Below, piece after piece: positions 9,148-17,207 of a DNA stretch of 64,000 bases. The notes beneath the pieces are model-generated. The model searched no databases, was not told the origin of the DNA, and worked only from the letters and a program-made list of their open reading frames with translations. Source of the DNA: Alteribacillus sp. YIM 98480 (GTDB lineage Bacteria; Bacillota; Bacilli; Bacillales; Marinococcaceae). The position numbers and the translations under genes were made by a program. Position 1 is the first letter of the stretch. Each line of letters opens with the position of its first letter. The stretch spans positions 62,001-126,000 of the forward strand of contig NZ_VTOK01000010.1 of NCBI RefSeq assembly GCF_009765375.1, written 5' to 3'.

Positions 9148-10242
9148 TTAACTTAAATATTCTTTGATCGAAAAAATAATATAATCCTGAATATCTTTAG
9201 TCATTAATGGATATATGGGGATGGCTAAAATATTTTTAGATACTCTTTCAGCTATTGGAATTTGTTTTTCTTTATACCCTAGATATTTAAAGGCTTTTTG
9301 AAGATGAAGGGGTATAGGATAATAAACAGCTGTTGCAATTTGCTTCTTATTTAAAAAAGAAGATAAAGCATCTCTCTTCTTTGTCTGAATACAATATTGG
9401 TGATAAACATGTACTCTATTTTCTTCTGGAGCAGGAATATCAACAAATTCCTTTAAATGATCAGAATACCTTTTGGCAACTTCTCGTCTCTTATCAGTCC
9501 AATCATCTAACATTTCGAATTTCACTTTTAAAATCGCAGCTTGGATTTCATCTAAACGACTATTTAATCCAATCTGTTGATGTATATATTTTTGAAGACT
9601 CCCATGGTTTCTGAGTAATTTTATTTTTTCATATAAATTTTTATTATTTGTTACTACCATCCCACCGTCACCAAAAGCACCTAAATTTTTAGACGGAAAA
9701 AAAGAAAAACAACCAACATCACCTAATGATCCTACTTTCTTTTTTTTATAGGTTGCCCCGATAGATTGACATGCATCTTCGATAATTTTTAAATCATGTT
9801 TTTTAGCAACCTTTAAAATTGGATCCATATCTGTTGGTTGGCCAAATAAGTGAACAACGATGATTGCTTTTGTTGTTTTTGTTATCGCTTTTTCTAGTAA
9901 ATTTGGATTGATATTACAAGTCTTTGGATCAATATCTATAAATACTGGGACTGCTCCAATACGTGCAATTACTTCAGCTGTAGCAAAAAAAGTGAACGCT
10001 GTTGTAATAACTTCATCACCTTTCCCAATGCCCAAACCTTCTAATGCAAGCAATAGAGCATCTGTACCATTCCCCACTCCAATGGCATACGACGTATCTG
10101 AATAGGCAGCTATAGCAGCTTCTATTTCTTTCACTTTTTCACCCAATATAAAAGAACTACTTTCAAGTACATCATTGATTTCCTGTTGGATCTGAGTCTT
10201 TAACATTTCATACTCAGCCTTTAAATCAACCATAGGAATCAC
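9148..10242 (-). CDS. WbpE-like UDP-3-keto sugar aminotransferase (DegT/DnrJ/EryC1)
   Basis: PLP-dependent aminotransferase of about 364 residues. It starts IPMVDLKAEY, has GNGTDALLLAL for PLP phosphate binding, IIEDACQSIGA, and the Schiff-base Lys in FSFFPSKNLGAFGDGG. This subfamily (WbpE, FdtB, QdtB) usually aminates C3-keto sugars, which fits the Gfo/Idh dehydrogenase next to it. The GTG start at 10242 is preferred, since AAGGGGTGG lies just before it. A further ATG at 10263 would place this site inside the gene. It precedes no other minus-strand gene closely; a 215-base gap separates it from the dehydrogenase. Confidence 0.85.
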   Translation of the reverse strand: MIPMVDLKAEYEMLKTQIQQEINDVLESSSFILGEKVKEIEAAIAAYSDTSYAIGVGNGTDALLLALEGLGIGKGDEVITTAFTFFATAEVIARIGAVPVFIDIDPKTCNINPNLLEKAITKTTKAIIVVHLFGQPTDMDPILKVAKKHDLKIIEDACQSIGATYKKKKVGSLGDVGCFSFFPSKNLGAFGDGGMVVTNNKNLYEKIKLLRNHGSLQKYIHQQIGLNSRLDEIQAAILKVKFEMLDDWTDKRREVAKRYSDHLKEFVDIPAPEENRVHVYHQYCIQTKKRDALSSFLNKKQIATAVYYPIPLHLQKAFKYLGYKEKQIPIAERVSKNILAIPIYPLMTKDIQDYIIFSIKEYLS

Positions 10243-10457
10243 AGTTGCCACCCCTTTTTTCATTCATTTTTACTGGTGTATTGACCCAGAAAGGACTCTA
10301 AAATGATTGTAATACTTAAATATGAATGTTTGGCTTTAATGGGAAGAATGTTTTAAGAAAGGATCGAAATATAGTAATAACTTTTGGGTTTTTATTACTC
10401 AACAGCTTACAATTCTGTGAATCGATGAAAAATTAGATAAGTCATAAAAAGTAAGAA

Positions 10458-11432
10458 TCAGTTCTTCATTTTAGTTGAAACTAATTCTTTTATTTTTAAA
10501 GCTACCTCTAATGATTTGCCAGCTTCATGAATTCCTATTAATGGTGCCTTATTCATATGAATAGATTGAACAAAATGAAGAATTTCTGAATGGAGGGGTT
10601 CATTACGCGGTACTAATACTTTTTCAATAATGCTTTCTTTTTTATAGGGTAAACTATTTTCAGACGTTGAATTAATACCTTGATAAATATATAAATTCCT
10701 CGTTAGACAATCAGCTTTGAAAACCTTGTCATATTCAGTAATTGTTAACAAACGAGCTTTTTCTTTAGAAACCCTGTTTGCCACTAAATTAGCAATAATT
10801 CCATTTTCAAAGGATAAGACTGCATAAACAATATCCAATTCCTCTTTATTTACTACTGCCCTGCCATCTGCAGCAATCTTCTTTAATGGACTATTTACTA
10901 AAGCTAAAACAGCATCTATATCATGAATCATTAAATTAAGGATTACATCAATGTCTATATTTCTTTGAACTTGCCCCAAACGTCTTGCTTCTATTGCTAG
11001 CATATTTTTTGGAGTAACTGCTTTATATAGATTTTGAAAAGCGGGATTAAATCTTTCAATATGCCCAACTTGAAAAATTAATTTCTTACCTTTTAACAAT
11101 AATTTAATGTCTTCTGATTCTTTCAAAGATGTTACAAAAGGTTTTTCCACTAAAATATTTTTATTTTTATTAATTGCTATCTTTATTAGTGAATAATGGA
11201 AAGTAGTAGGGGTTGCGATAATAACTGCATCTACATTTACTAATAAATCTTCATAATTATTAAAAGACTTTACATTAAACTTATTTCCTACTTCACTACA
11301 TTTTTGAATATCTTTATCATATACACCAACAAATTCAACATCGTTAATCATCAATTGTAGAGTTTTACAATGATTTTGTCCCATTATTCCAACACCAGCA
11401 ACTCCTATCTTAATTTTGTTCATCTTTATCAC
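10458..11432 (-). CDS. Gfo/Idh/MocA dehydrogenase, WbpB/WlbA-like
   Basis: NAD(P)-dependent sugar dehydrogenase, 324 residues. The Rossmann motif is GVAGVGIMGQNH near the N-terminus, and ILVEKPF carries the family's catalytic-site Lys-Pro. The C-terminal alpha/beta domain shows GHIERFNP and NLMIHDIDAVLALV, both typical of the WlbA/WbpB group that oxidises C3 of UDP-GlcNAcA. GTG at 11432 has AAGGAAG upstream. With the WbpA-like dehydrogenase, the WbpE-like aminotransferase and the hexapeptide acetyltransferase it could make UDP-GlcNAc3NAcA; this assignment is by context. Confidence 0.82.
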   Translation of the reverse strand: MIKMNKIKIGVAGVGIMGQNHCKTLQLMINDVEFVGVYDKDIQKCSEVGNKFNVKSFNNYEDLLVNVDAVIIATPTTFHYSLIKIAINKNKNILVEKPFVTSLKESEDIKLLLKGKKLIFQVGHIERFNPAFQNLYKAVTPKNMLAIEARRLGQVQRNIDIDVILNLMIHDIDAVLALVNSPLKKIAADGRAVVNKEELDIVYAVLSFENGIIANLVANRVSKEKARLLTITEYDKVFKADCLTRNLYIYQGINSTSENSLPYKKESIIEKVLVPRNEPLHSEILHFVQSIHMNKAPLIGIHEAGKSLEVALKIKELVSTKMKN

Positions 11433-11433
11433 C

Positions 11434-11541
11434 CGTGACTTCCTTGATTTACATATTTTTGTTTTACTGTATCTTCCACTTTTTCTTCACAGGATATTAA
11501 ATAGACTCCTCTTTTATTAGCTATAGCTGAATCTTCATCAT
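11434..11541 (-). pseudogene. short open remnant between glycosyltransferase and dehydrogenase
   Basis: Just after the stop of the glycosyltransferase, one minus-strand frame is open for about 35 codons (it includes GVYLISCEEKVEDTV) and ends right at the start of the dehydrogenase gene. It has no usable start codon. It may be the tail of a lost gene. I do not recognise the family. Confidence 0.25.
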
Positions 11542-12261
11542 TTACTCACCTTTAAACTCTTTCAATATCGTACTAACTTTTGATGGATTCATTATTTTGT
11601 TTTTGTTGTTAAACTTAGAAGAAGTATTTATTGAATGGATATTAACTATAAAATTGTATCCTTTTAAAATCTTATGAGGTAACTTTATAGCATCTCTATG
11701 CTTTGGAATCGAATACCTTACCCCATTTAAATAGTCATCTGTTTTATAAATTAAAGTATAAAAAGGTGGAGAGGGGTTACTATACGTTGCCATTTGATTA
11801 GTTAAACTATTATAAACAAAACCTTTTCGATTAATGAGAACTTTGGTGTCAGTATTGTGCTTAAAATCGTACAATCTTTGTATATATGTCTTATGATACA
11901 TATCATCTGAGTCTAAACGGACTAAATAAAAGTAATCATAGTGTATTATCAATTTTTTTATATGGCGGGAGAATTTGCTATTCTTCACAAATATTACATT
12001 ATTGGGGACTTTATCATATTTTCTTAAAGCTTCCCTAATGAGATTTTTCGTACAGTCTTCATAACGAACCAAAGCAATAAAGTTATTATTAGTTTGATTT
12101 GATAAACTTTTCATAGCATAATTCATAAAAATATCCATACGATTTTCTATCCATTCTTTAGTTAAAACTGTTTCAGGTTGAGGTCTGGGGGGAACGTGAA
12201 ACTTTCTTAATACATTAAAAGCAATATTTACAATAATTATTTTATTTTTAAGCATTAACAC
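11542..12261 (-). CDS. putative glycosyltransferase (rhamnosyltransferase-like, GT-A)
   Basis: A 239-residue protein with an N-terminal stretch of uncharged residues and NYAMKSLSNQTNNNF, followed by YLVRLDSDDMYHKTYIQ. The RLDSDDM motif acts like the DXD metal site of GT-A enzymes and is characteristic of the 'putative rhamnosyl transferase' family. The end (HKILKGYNFIVNIHS) is also family-like. It is the middle of a run of three small glycosyltransferases on the minus strand. GTG 12261 and ATG 12255 are both usable starts after AAGGGAGAG. Donor and acceptor are unknown. Confidence 0.7.
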   Translation of the reverse strand: MLMLKNKIIIVNIAFNVLRKFHVPPRPQPETVLTKEWIENRMDIFMNYAMKSLSNQTNNNFIALVRYEDCTKNLIREALRKYDKVPNNVIFVKNSKFSRHIKKLIIHYDYFYLVRLDSDDMYHKTYIQRLYDFKHNTDTKVLINRKGFVYNSLTNQMATYSNPSPPFYTLIYKTDDYLNGVRYSIPKHRDAIKLPHKILKGYNFIVNIHSINTSSKFNNKNKIMNPSKVSTILKEFKGE

Positions 12262-12291
12262 TATTCTCTCCTTCCCTTAATGATCTATATT

Positions 12292-13017
12292 TTAAAACCT
12301 CTTAGTCGGATTAGTGGCTTTTTGGTTATGATCTTCTGTTAATATAAATTTTGATGCTTTACCAAAATCAATAGCAATTTTACCAGTTAATTCGCTAATT
12401 CTTTGCGAAAGTATAACCGAGTTCACTCCACAAGAAACTAAGGCTATATCAAACTTATTTTTATTACGTAAAACAAGTTTTAACGTTCGGTTTATTTGAT
12501 TATAATGGGAAAAAGGAATAGCCAGGTTAACTTTAAGTCCATAATTGTTTTGTAATGTTGTTTTTAGATTTTCTGCATTCCCATAGATTATTAGTATTTT
12601 TTTTCTTCTTAAAATTTCCCAAAAATCATGATTTCGCATTAACTCTCTATTGATGGTTGCACTACATGTTAATTTGGGTTGAATGTTATAATGACGAAAA
12701 ACTTTATCTGTTAATTCACGTTTCACATGTTTAGGAGCATTAATCATATCTCCATGTTTAGGAAGAATACCAACAACATCTGCCTTTTTTATAGAGGTTA
12801 CCATTCGATTTCGTAATTCAAAATTAGGAAGATCTATTCCTTTTCTTCCTTTTCTTGCACTACGTCCCCAAGGTTCTCTTAACACCCTTTTAACTGGCCA
12901 CACTGATCCGTGAGCTAATACTAAATTTTCACCATCACCTATTCTTACTAAAGAAAACGGAGAGTTTTTTTGTGACGCTTTTTTTATAAGTTGTAAAATC
13001 CGCTTTGTCTCATTCAA
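12292..13017 (-). CDS. GT-D fold glycosyltransferase (DUF1792-like)
   Basis: About 241 residues. FSLVRIGDGENLVLAHG near the N-terminus is the hallmark of the GT-D fold (DUF1792-type) glycosyltransferases, where the DGE acidic motif binds metal and nucleotide sugar. Later pieces (ADVVGILPKHGD, ILIIYGNAENL, DIALVSCGVNSVILSQRI) match the Rossmann-like core, and the end (IAIDFGKAS) is typical. GT-D enzymes are known from serine-rich-protein glycosylation and from capsule loci. The TTG at 13017 has TGGAG at proper spacing; a GTG at 13026 would overlap that site. It lies 30 bases before the next glycosyltransferase and is probably co-transcribed with it. Confidence 0.75.
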   Translation of the reverse strand: MNETKRILQLIKKASQKNSPFSLVRIGDGENLVLAHGSVWPVKRVLREPWGRSARKGRKGIDLPNFELRNRMVTSIKKADVVGILPKHGDMINAPKHVKRELTDKVFRHYNIQPKLTCSATINRELMRNHDFWEILRRKKILIIYGNAENLKTTLQNNYGLKVNLAIPFSHYNQINRTLKLVLRNKNKFDIALVSCGVNSVILSQRISELTGKIAIDFGKASKFILTEDHNQKATNPTKRF

Positions 13018-13168
13018 ACTAATCACTCCATTTTTGCAGAAAAAAATGGAAATCTTTTTAAATTCTGCTTTCTATAGATTATTAAATTACATGATTATTG
13101 TGTAGTTATGAGTTTGAAATTATAATATGAATACTGCTATTTTTCTGAAAATATGATTGCTCCCTCTA

Positions 13169-13852
13169 TCAATGTTTAATAAATGGTTCATAATTGGATG
13201 TATATCTTAATTTCTTTCCATACTTTAAAAGTTGTTTGTCACTTAATTTCCAAGTGTGGTATCTTTTGTTTGCATTTCTTAAACATACATAGTTAAATCT
13301 GTCAGCGGAATATATTTTCAATCCTTTCTTCCTACATTTCACTTGAAAATCTTGATCTGACCCCTTATTCATTTTTCCAAATTTAACATACTTAAAGACA
13401 TCTTTTTTTATAACTAAAGTTGCTCCTGCGACATGTTTGCTATATTTATTTTCATTATTTGGAAGATGAAGACTAAGAAGTTTTAATTGTTCAAAGTACA
13501 CATAGAAACTAGTTTTTCCTACAATTGATACGTTACTGTACTTAAATGGACGAAGCATCGTTGTTAAATAATTCGGAGCATAGTAATCATCATCATCAAA
13601 TTTAGCTATAAAAGAAAAACGAGATTTTTTCACTCCAAAATTCAAGCATTCTCCCAAAGTTAGCTTTTCTGTTAATTGATAAACTGTTACATTTTTGTAG
13701 CCTCTTGCTTTTTGTTTCCATTTATTAATATTCATGTTATCTTTATTCAATATAATAATTAGTTCTTTATCAGGAAGCGTTTGGCGATCATAATTTTGAA
13801 ATACATTATCCAGAGCAGAATCTCTTATGGTGCAGGTAATAATTGAAACCAT
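13169..13852 (-). CDS. glycosyltransferase family 2
   Basis: A 227-residue GT-A enzyme. MVSIITCTIRDSAL is the first strand and nucleotide-binding loop, LTLGECLNFGVKKSR the conserved middle helix, and FDDDDYY the metal-binding DXD site. GATLVIKKDVF and KGSDQDFQVKC correspond to the acceptor-side region with the catalytic acidic residue. No membrane segment is present, so it is a soluble enzyme. It is first in a run of three minus-strand glycosyltransferases and has AAAGGAGAG before its ATG. Confidence 0.8.
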   Translation of the reverse strand: MVSIITCTIRDSALDNVFQNYDRQTLPDKELIIILNKDNMNINKWKQKARGYKNVTVYQLTEKLTLGECLNFGVKKSRFSFIAKFDDDDYYAPNYLTTMLRPFKYSNVSIVGKTSFYVYFEQLKLLSLHLPNNENKYSKHVAGATLVIKKDVFKYVKFGKMNKGSDQDFQVKCRKKGLKIYSADRFNYVCLRNANKRYHTWKLSDKQLLKYGKKLRYTSNYEPFIKH

Positions 13853-14193
13853 TGCATTCTCTCCTTTAATATTTAATCACCTCCAAATATCTTGAACTTC
13901 CTGGTGGTTTATTGGTAATCTCATAAAATCAATATCATAGACATTAAAACAACATTAAATATGTTATTTACATTGGGAAATATACATTTTTTTATGTTTA
14001 AAAGGGGATCACTATACTATTCTTGACCCCTTGTTTTCCTCCTAAATTATTACATTTTGACACGTTTTTTAACCAGTACTTCAACATTCCTACTGTAAGG
14101 TACATCACACATAAGATATTGAATAAGAACTTATAATGTCAATTACTGGCTAATGCTTAGGGTTATAGAGGATTCTCTCTTTCATAGTTGTTT
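13853..14193. other. intergenic region upstream of the GT2 gene
   Basis: About 340 AT-rich bases with no coding stretch. It should contain the promoter of the minus-strand glycosyltransferase run. No clear operator or terminator is visible. Confidence 0.35.
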
Positions 14194-15501
14194 TTAAGAA
14201 ACCCCTGTTCCTAAATGATACACTTTTGCTTTTCCACTATGCCCTCTTGTGACATTACGTGTGTCATAAACTATTTTGGCATCATTTAATATTTGTTCTA
14301 TAGGAATAAGGCGGTGATCCGTAAGGATAATAACACAATCAACATCTTTTAACATTTCTTTGGTAAGAGGTACACTAGTGAGAATATCGTTATCATTTAC
14401 TGTCAATTTTTCTACATACGGATCGTGATAGTATACGTTCGCCCCTTTATCCTTTAGTTTTTGAATAATTTTTATAGCGGGAGTTTCTCTTGCATCTTCA
14501 ATATCTGGTTTGTACGTAACTCCATATATTAATATATTTTGATTCTTTATTGTTTTACTATTAGAAAGAATGTTAGTGACTTGATCTGTTATATAAGTGG
14601 GAAATGATTGATTTATTTTTTTTGATAATTCAATGAATTCCTGTGTTGCTCCAATTTGTTTTGCTTTAAACATTAAATATAGAGGATCTATGGGAATGCA
14701 ATGCCCTCCAATCCCCGGGCCTGGATAAAATGGTTGAAACCCATAAGGCTTTGTGCTGGCTGCTTCAATAACCTCCCATACATTAATATTTAACTTATCG
14801 CATAAGATGGCAAATTCATTAATAAACGAAATGTTTATAAAACGATAACTATTTTCTAACAACTTTGTTATTTCTGCTGCTTCAGTGGAAGAAACTTTTA
14901 CGACAGTATCATATATTTCACTATAAACATTATAAATTTCTTGTAAGCAACGTGTAGTTACCCCGCTAACCAATTTAGGGATTTCATTAAATTGAATTTT
15001 TTTATTTCCGGGGTCAATTCTTTCTGGAGAATATGCTAAATAAAAATCTTTCCCAACTAATAATCCATTTTGTTCTAATATTGGCTTAAAAAAATCTTTT
15101 GTAGTTCCAGGATAAGTGGAACTTTCTAAAACAACCAATTGCCCTTCTCTTAATCTTGATGTTATTGATTCTCCTGCCTTTTTTAGATAGCTTAAGTCAG
15201 GCTCATCATGTTTGTTTAATGGGGTTGATACACAAACGATTAAAATATTTTGTTTTTTAATCGTGTCAAAATCTGAGGTGGCCATAAAACGTCCTGAAGT
15301 CATAGCATTTTTAACGTGTTCATCCTCAATTTCCGAAATACAGCTCTTCCCTTGATTTAATGTTTGGATTTTATTCTCATCTATATCAATGCCTGTGACA
15401 TTAAAACCTTTTTGATGAAACAATAAAGAGAGAGGCAAGCCAACAAATCCTAATCCAATAACTCCAACCTTGAGGGTGTTATTTTCAACCTGTTCAATCA
15501 C
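14194..15501 (-). CDS. nucleotide-sugar dehydrogenase (UDP-GlcNAc/UDP-ManNAc 6-dehydrogenase, WbpA-like)
   Basis: Oxidises the C6 hydroxyl of a UDP-N-acetylhexosamine to the uronic acid with two NAD+. GVIGLGFVGLPLSLLFH is the N-terminal Rossmann motif. The substrate loop YSPERIDPGN is of the hexosamine-dehydrogenase (WbpA/WbpO) kind. The catalytic Cys lies in GPGIGGHCIPIDP, and IYGVTYKPDIEDARETPA marks the C-terminal domain. Length (435) is normal. GTG 15501 is preceded by AAAGGAGG. With the WbpB-, WbpE- and WbpD-like genes nearby, UDP-GlcNAcA is the probable product feeding a diacetamido sugar, but the UDP-ManNAc alternative cannot be excluded. Confidence 0.85.
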   Translation of the reverse strand: MIEQVENNTLKVGVIGLGFVGLPLSLLFHQKGFNVTGIDIDENKIQTLNQGKSCISEIEDEHVKNAMTSGRFMATSDFDTIKKQNILIVCVSTPLNKHDEPDLSYLKKAGESITSRLREGQLVVLESSTYPGTTKDFFKPILEQNGLLVGKDFYLAYSPERIDPGNKKIQFNEIPKLVSGVTTRCLQEIYNVYSEIYDTVVKVSSTEAAEITKLLENSYRFINISFINEFAILCDKLNINVWEVIEAASTKPYGFQPFYPGPGIGGHCIPIDPLYLMFKAKQIGATQEFIELSKKINQSFPTYITDQVTNILSNSKTIKNQNILIYGVTYKPDIEDARETPAIKIIQKLKDKGANVYYHDPYVEKLTVNDNDILTSVPLTKEMLKDVDCVIILTDHRLIPIEQILNDAKIVYDTRNVTRGHSGKAKVYHLGTGVS

Positions 15502-15671
15502 TCTAAGGCCTCCTTTCGATATAAATTCCAGGTTTAGAAATTTATATGCCTTCTAATTTTCGTATTGTATACATATATAAGATATTCTGTTCTACTTTAG
15601 ATGACAGTGCGTTTTACCTAAATAAGATAAATCCTTTAATTAATGGGGATGATAGTTCCTATTACATAAAA

Positions 15672-15703
15672 AACACTATTCTTATTTAAGAACAGTGTGA
15701 TGA
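15672..15703 (-). terminator. hairpin terminator (minus-strand orientation)
   Basis: ACACTGTTCTTA and TAAGAATAGTGT form a stem followed on the minus strand by TTTTTTAT. It would stop minus-strand transcription coming from the right before it reaches the WbpA-like gene. Confidence 0.6.
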
Positions 15704-15893
15704 AAAAGTTATTAAATTTTTTTCTGTATCTATGAAACTATTAATTTTATATTCATTTTTTAACAAAACTTCACAGTTCTCGACCTGCTTTACTTTTTAT
15801 CAAAAAAACAACTAATCACATATTATGTATTATTTACCAATAGTTTATATAAAAGAAAACCCTACAATATTGCCCTTAGGTGGTGAAAAACTC

Positions 15894-16580
15894 TTGATAT
15901 CAATATTAATACCTTTTCAAACGGATAACGGTCCAAGAGAGAAGGCTTTTAAATGGGTCAGACAATTTTATTCAATTAACATGCAAAATGCAGAGATATG
16001 TGTGGGCAAATGTAATACGCCCCCATTTTCTAAAGCACATGCGGTTAATAAGGCGGCAGCAAAGGCTGCAGGTAACGTTTATATTATATTAGATGCTGAC
16101 ATTATCTGTAGTCCACATTTGCTCCTATACTCTCTTCAGCTTCTTAATAAATACTCTTGGATTATTCCATATTCTCAAGTCAAAAATGTCTCTAAAAGCA
16201 GTACACACACATTACTTAACACCCGACCAACTTGGCCGCTTCAGATTAATATGGATACAAAAGTAAATCATTTTGGGAAAGTACTTCCTGTCGGTGGTGT
16301 GAATGTTATCTCTAAACAATGCTTTAATAAAGTTGGAGGTTTTGATGAAAGGTTTTATGGTTGGGGTGGAGAAGATGACGCATTTGCTTGTTCCGTTAAT
16401 ACATTATGCGGGCATTATAAAAGATTAAACACAAGTATCTTTCACCTATGGCATCCAAAATCATCAGCTGCACGTAACCCATATTATTCAAAAAATGTAG
16501 AGCTGGCGCATAGATACTGTAACTCGTCTGGTAATAAAAGAGAAATGAAACGAATAATAAATGAACGTTCTTATTTATAG
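15894..16580 (+). CDS. glycosyltransferase family 2/7-like
   Basis: About 229 residues. LISILIPFQTDNGPR begins the GT-A fold, AAKAAGNVYIILDADIIC holds the DXD motif (DAD), and GGFDERFYGWGGEDDAF is the GT7/GT27 C-terminal motif with the catalytic EDD seen in chondroitin-polymerase-like and galactosyltransferase enzymes. TTG at 15894 is chosen because AGGTGGTG precedes it; an ATG at 15825 adds 23 residues but lacks a site. It is the last gene of the polysaccharide region and the only plus-strand one here. Confidence 0.75.
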   Translation: MISILIPFQTDNGPREKAFKWVRQFYSINMQNAEICVGKCNTPPFSKAHAVNKAAAKAAGNVYIILDADIICSPHLLLYSLQLLNKYSWIIPYSQVKNVSKSSTHTLLNTRPTWPLQINMDTKVNHFGKVLPVGGVNVISKQCFNKVGGFDERFYGWGGEDDAFACSVNTLCGHYKRLNTSIFHLWHPKSSAARNPYYSKNVELAHRYCNSSGNKREMKRIINERSYL

Positions 16581-16622
16581 ACTTTTACTCTCCTATTTCA
16601 TTTGTTTTTATGGAATACTAGA

Positions 16623-16658
16623 AACCCAAAGGCATTAATAAACCTTTGGGTAAAAATG
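16623..16658. terminator. bidirectional terminator
   Basis: ACCCAAAGG and CCTTTGGGT form a stem over a 10-base loop between the convergent glycosyltransferase (+) and JAMM peptidase (-) genes. The T-tract is weak on both sides. Confidence 0.5.
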
Positions 16659-16669
16659 TGTACCACGAA

Positions 16670-17128
16670 TTATTCATATAATTTAATTTTCATTGGCAGC
16701 ACTTTTTTATTAATAATTCGAAAAGAACGCACTTTTGGTCGAGAACAGCCTAAAGAAATAATGATATATGCAGCTTCTGGATAATGAGCATTGAAAATAT
16801 CTGGTTTAGAAGGATATGGAGCTGCTTTTGGATGTGAGTGATAAATACCTGTTAATGTTTGCCCGTTTTTTTCTATTAACCGAAACAGTTTATCTGTTTC
16901 CTTTTGACTTATTTCAAATGAATGTTTACTTTGTTTAATATTTTTTGTTTTCCAGAGAGCTTCGCATTTTCTATTATATCCTGATAATAGTCCGCATGCT
17001 TCTATTGGCAGTTCTTTTTTACAGTGATTAATCATATCCTCCCAAACAGCTCTTTTTATGAATACAATGTTGTTTCCATTATTATTTTCCCCCGCAGCCG
17101 CAGCCTTTGCGTTTTTTAGGTTTAGCAC
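16670..17128 (-). CDS. JAMM/MPN+ (Mov34) metallopeptidase, N-terminus uncertain
   Basis: Zinc peptidase of the JAB family. The active-site pattern is complete: the Glu of PIEACGLLSG, then YHSHPKAAPYPSKPD giving H-x-H and the S/D pair. Bacterial relatives cleave next to Gly-Gly ends of small sulfur-carrier proteins; the real substrate here is unknown. Neighbours are long coiled-coil and coat-like proteins, so a spore-related role is possible. The start is odd: GTG 17128 overlaps a small gene in another frame, and the first 20 residues are low-complexity. A well-spaced ATG (about 17080) with GGGGGA upstream lies out of frame and would fit after a 1-base indel. So the 5' end may be frameshifted or use a rare start. 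Confidence 0.72.
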   Translation of the reverse strand: MLNLKNAKAAAAGENNNGNNIVFIKRAVWEDMINHCKKELPIEACGLLSGYNRKCEALWKTKNIKQSKHSFEISQKETDKLFRLIEKNGQTLTGIYHSHPKAAPYPSKPDIFNAHYPEAAYIIISLGCSRPKVRSFRIINKKVLPMKIKLYE

Positions 17129-17207
17129 TTTTTTTATTACCGATAGGGGTTCCTATCGAAGCAGCTTTATGGCGTCTGTAAATTTCACGAACTCGATTAG
17201 GTTTCAT
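17082..17207 (-). CDS. 41-residue basic protein ending CGCGGK
   Basis: A short gene not usually called. It reads MKPNRVREIYRRHKAA, then a Gly/Lys-rich middle and the end KKRKGCGCGGK. Its ATG overlaps the last codons of the coiled-coil gene and has GGGAGGGGA just upstream, the best ribosome-binding site in the stretch. Thirteen of 41 residues are Lys or Arg. It overlaps the predicted first codons of the JAMM peptidase in another frame, so the three genes look translationally coupled. The function is unknown. A C-terminal Gly-Gly-Lys beside a JAMM peptidase is suggestive, but the peptide is too short for a beta-grasp fold. Confidence 0.6.
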   Translation of the reverse strand: MKPNRVREIYRRHKAASIGTPIGNKKSAKPKKRKGCGCGGK

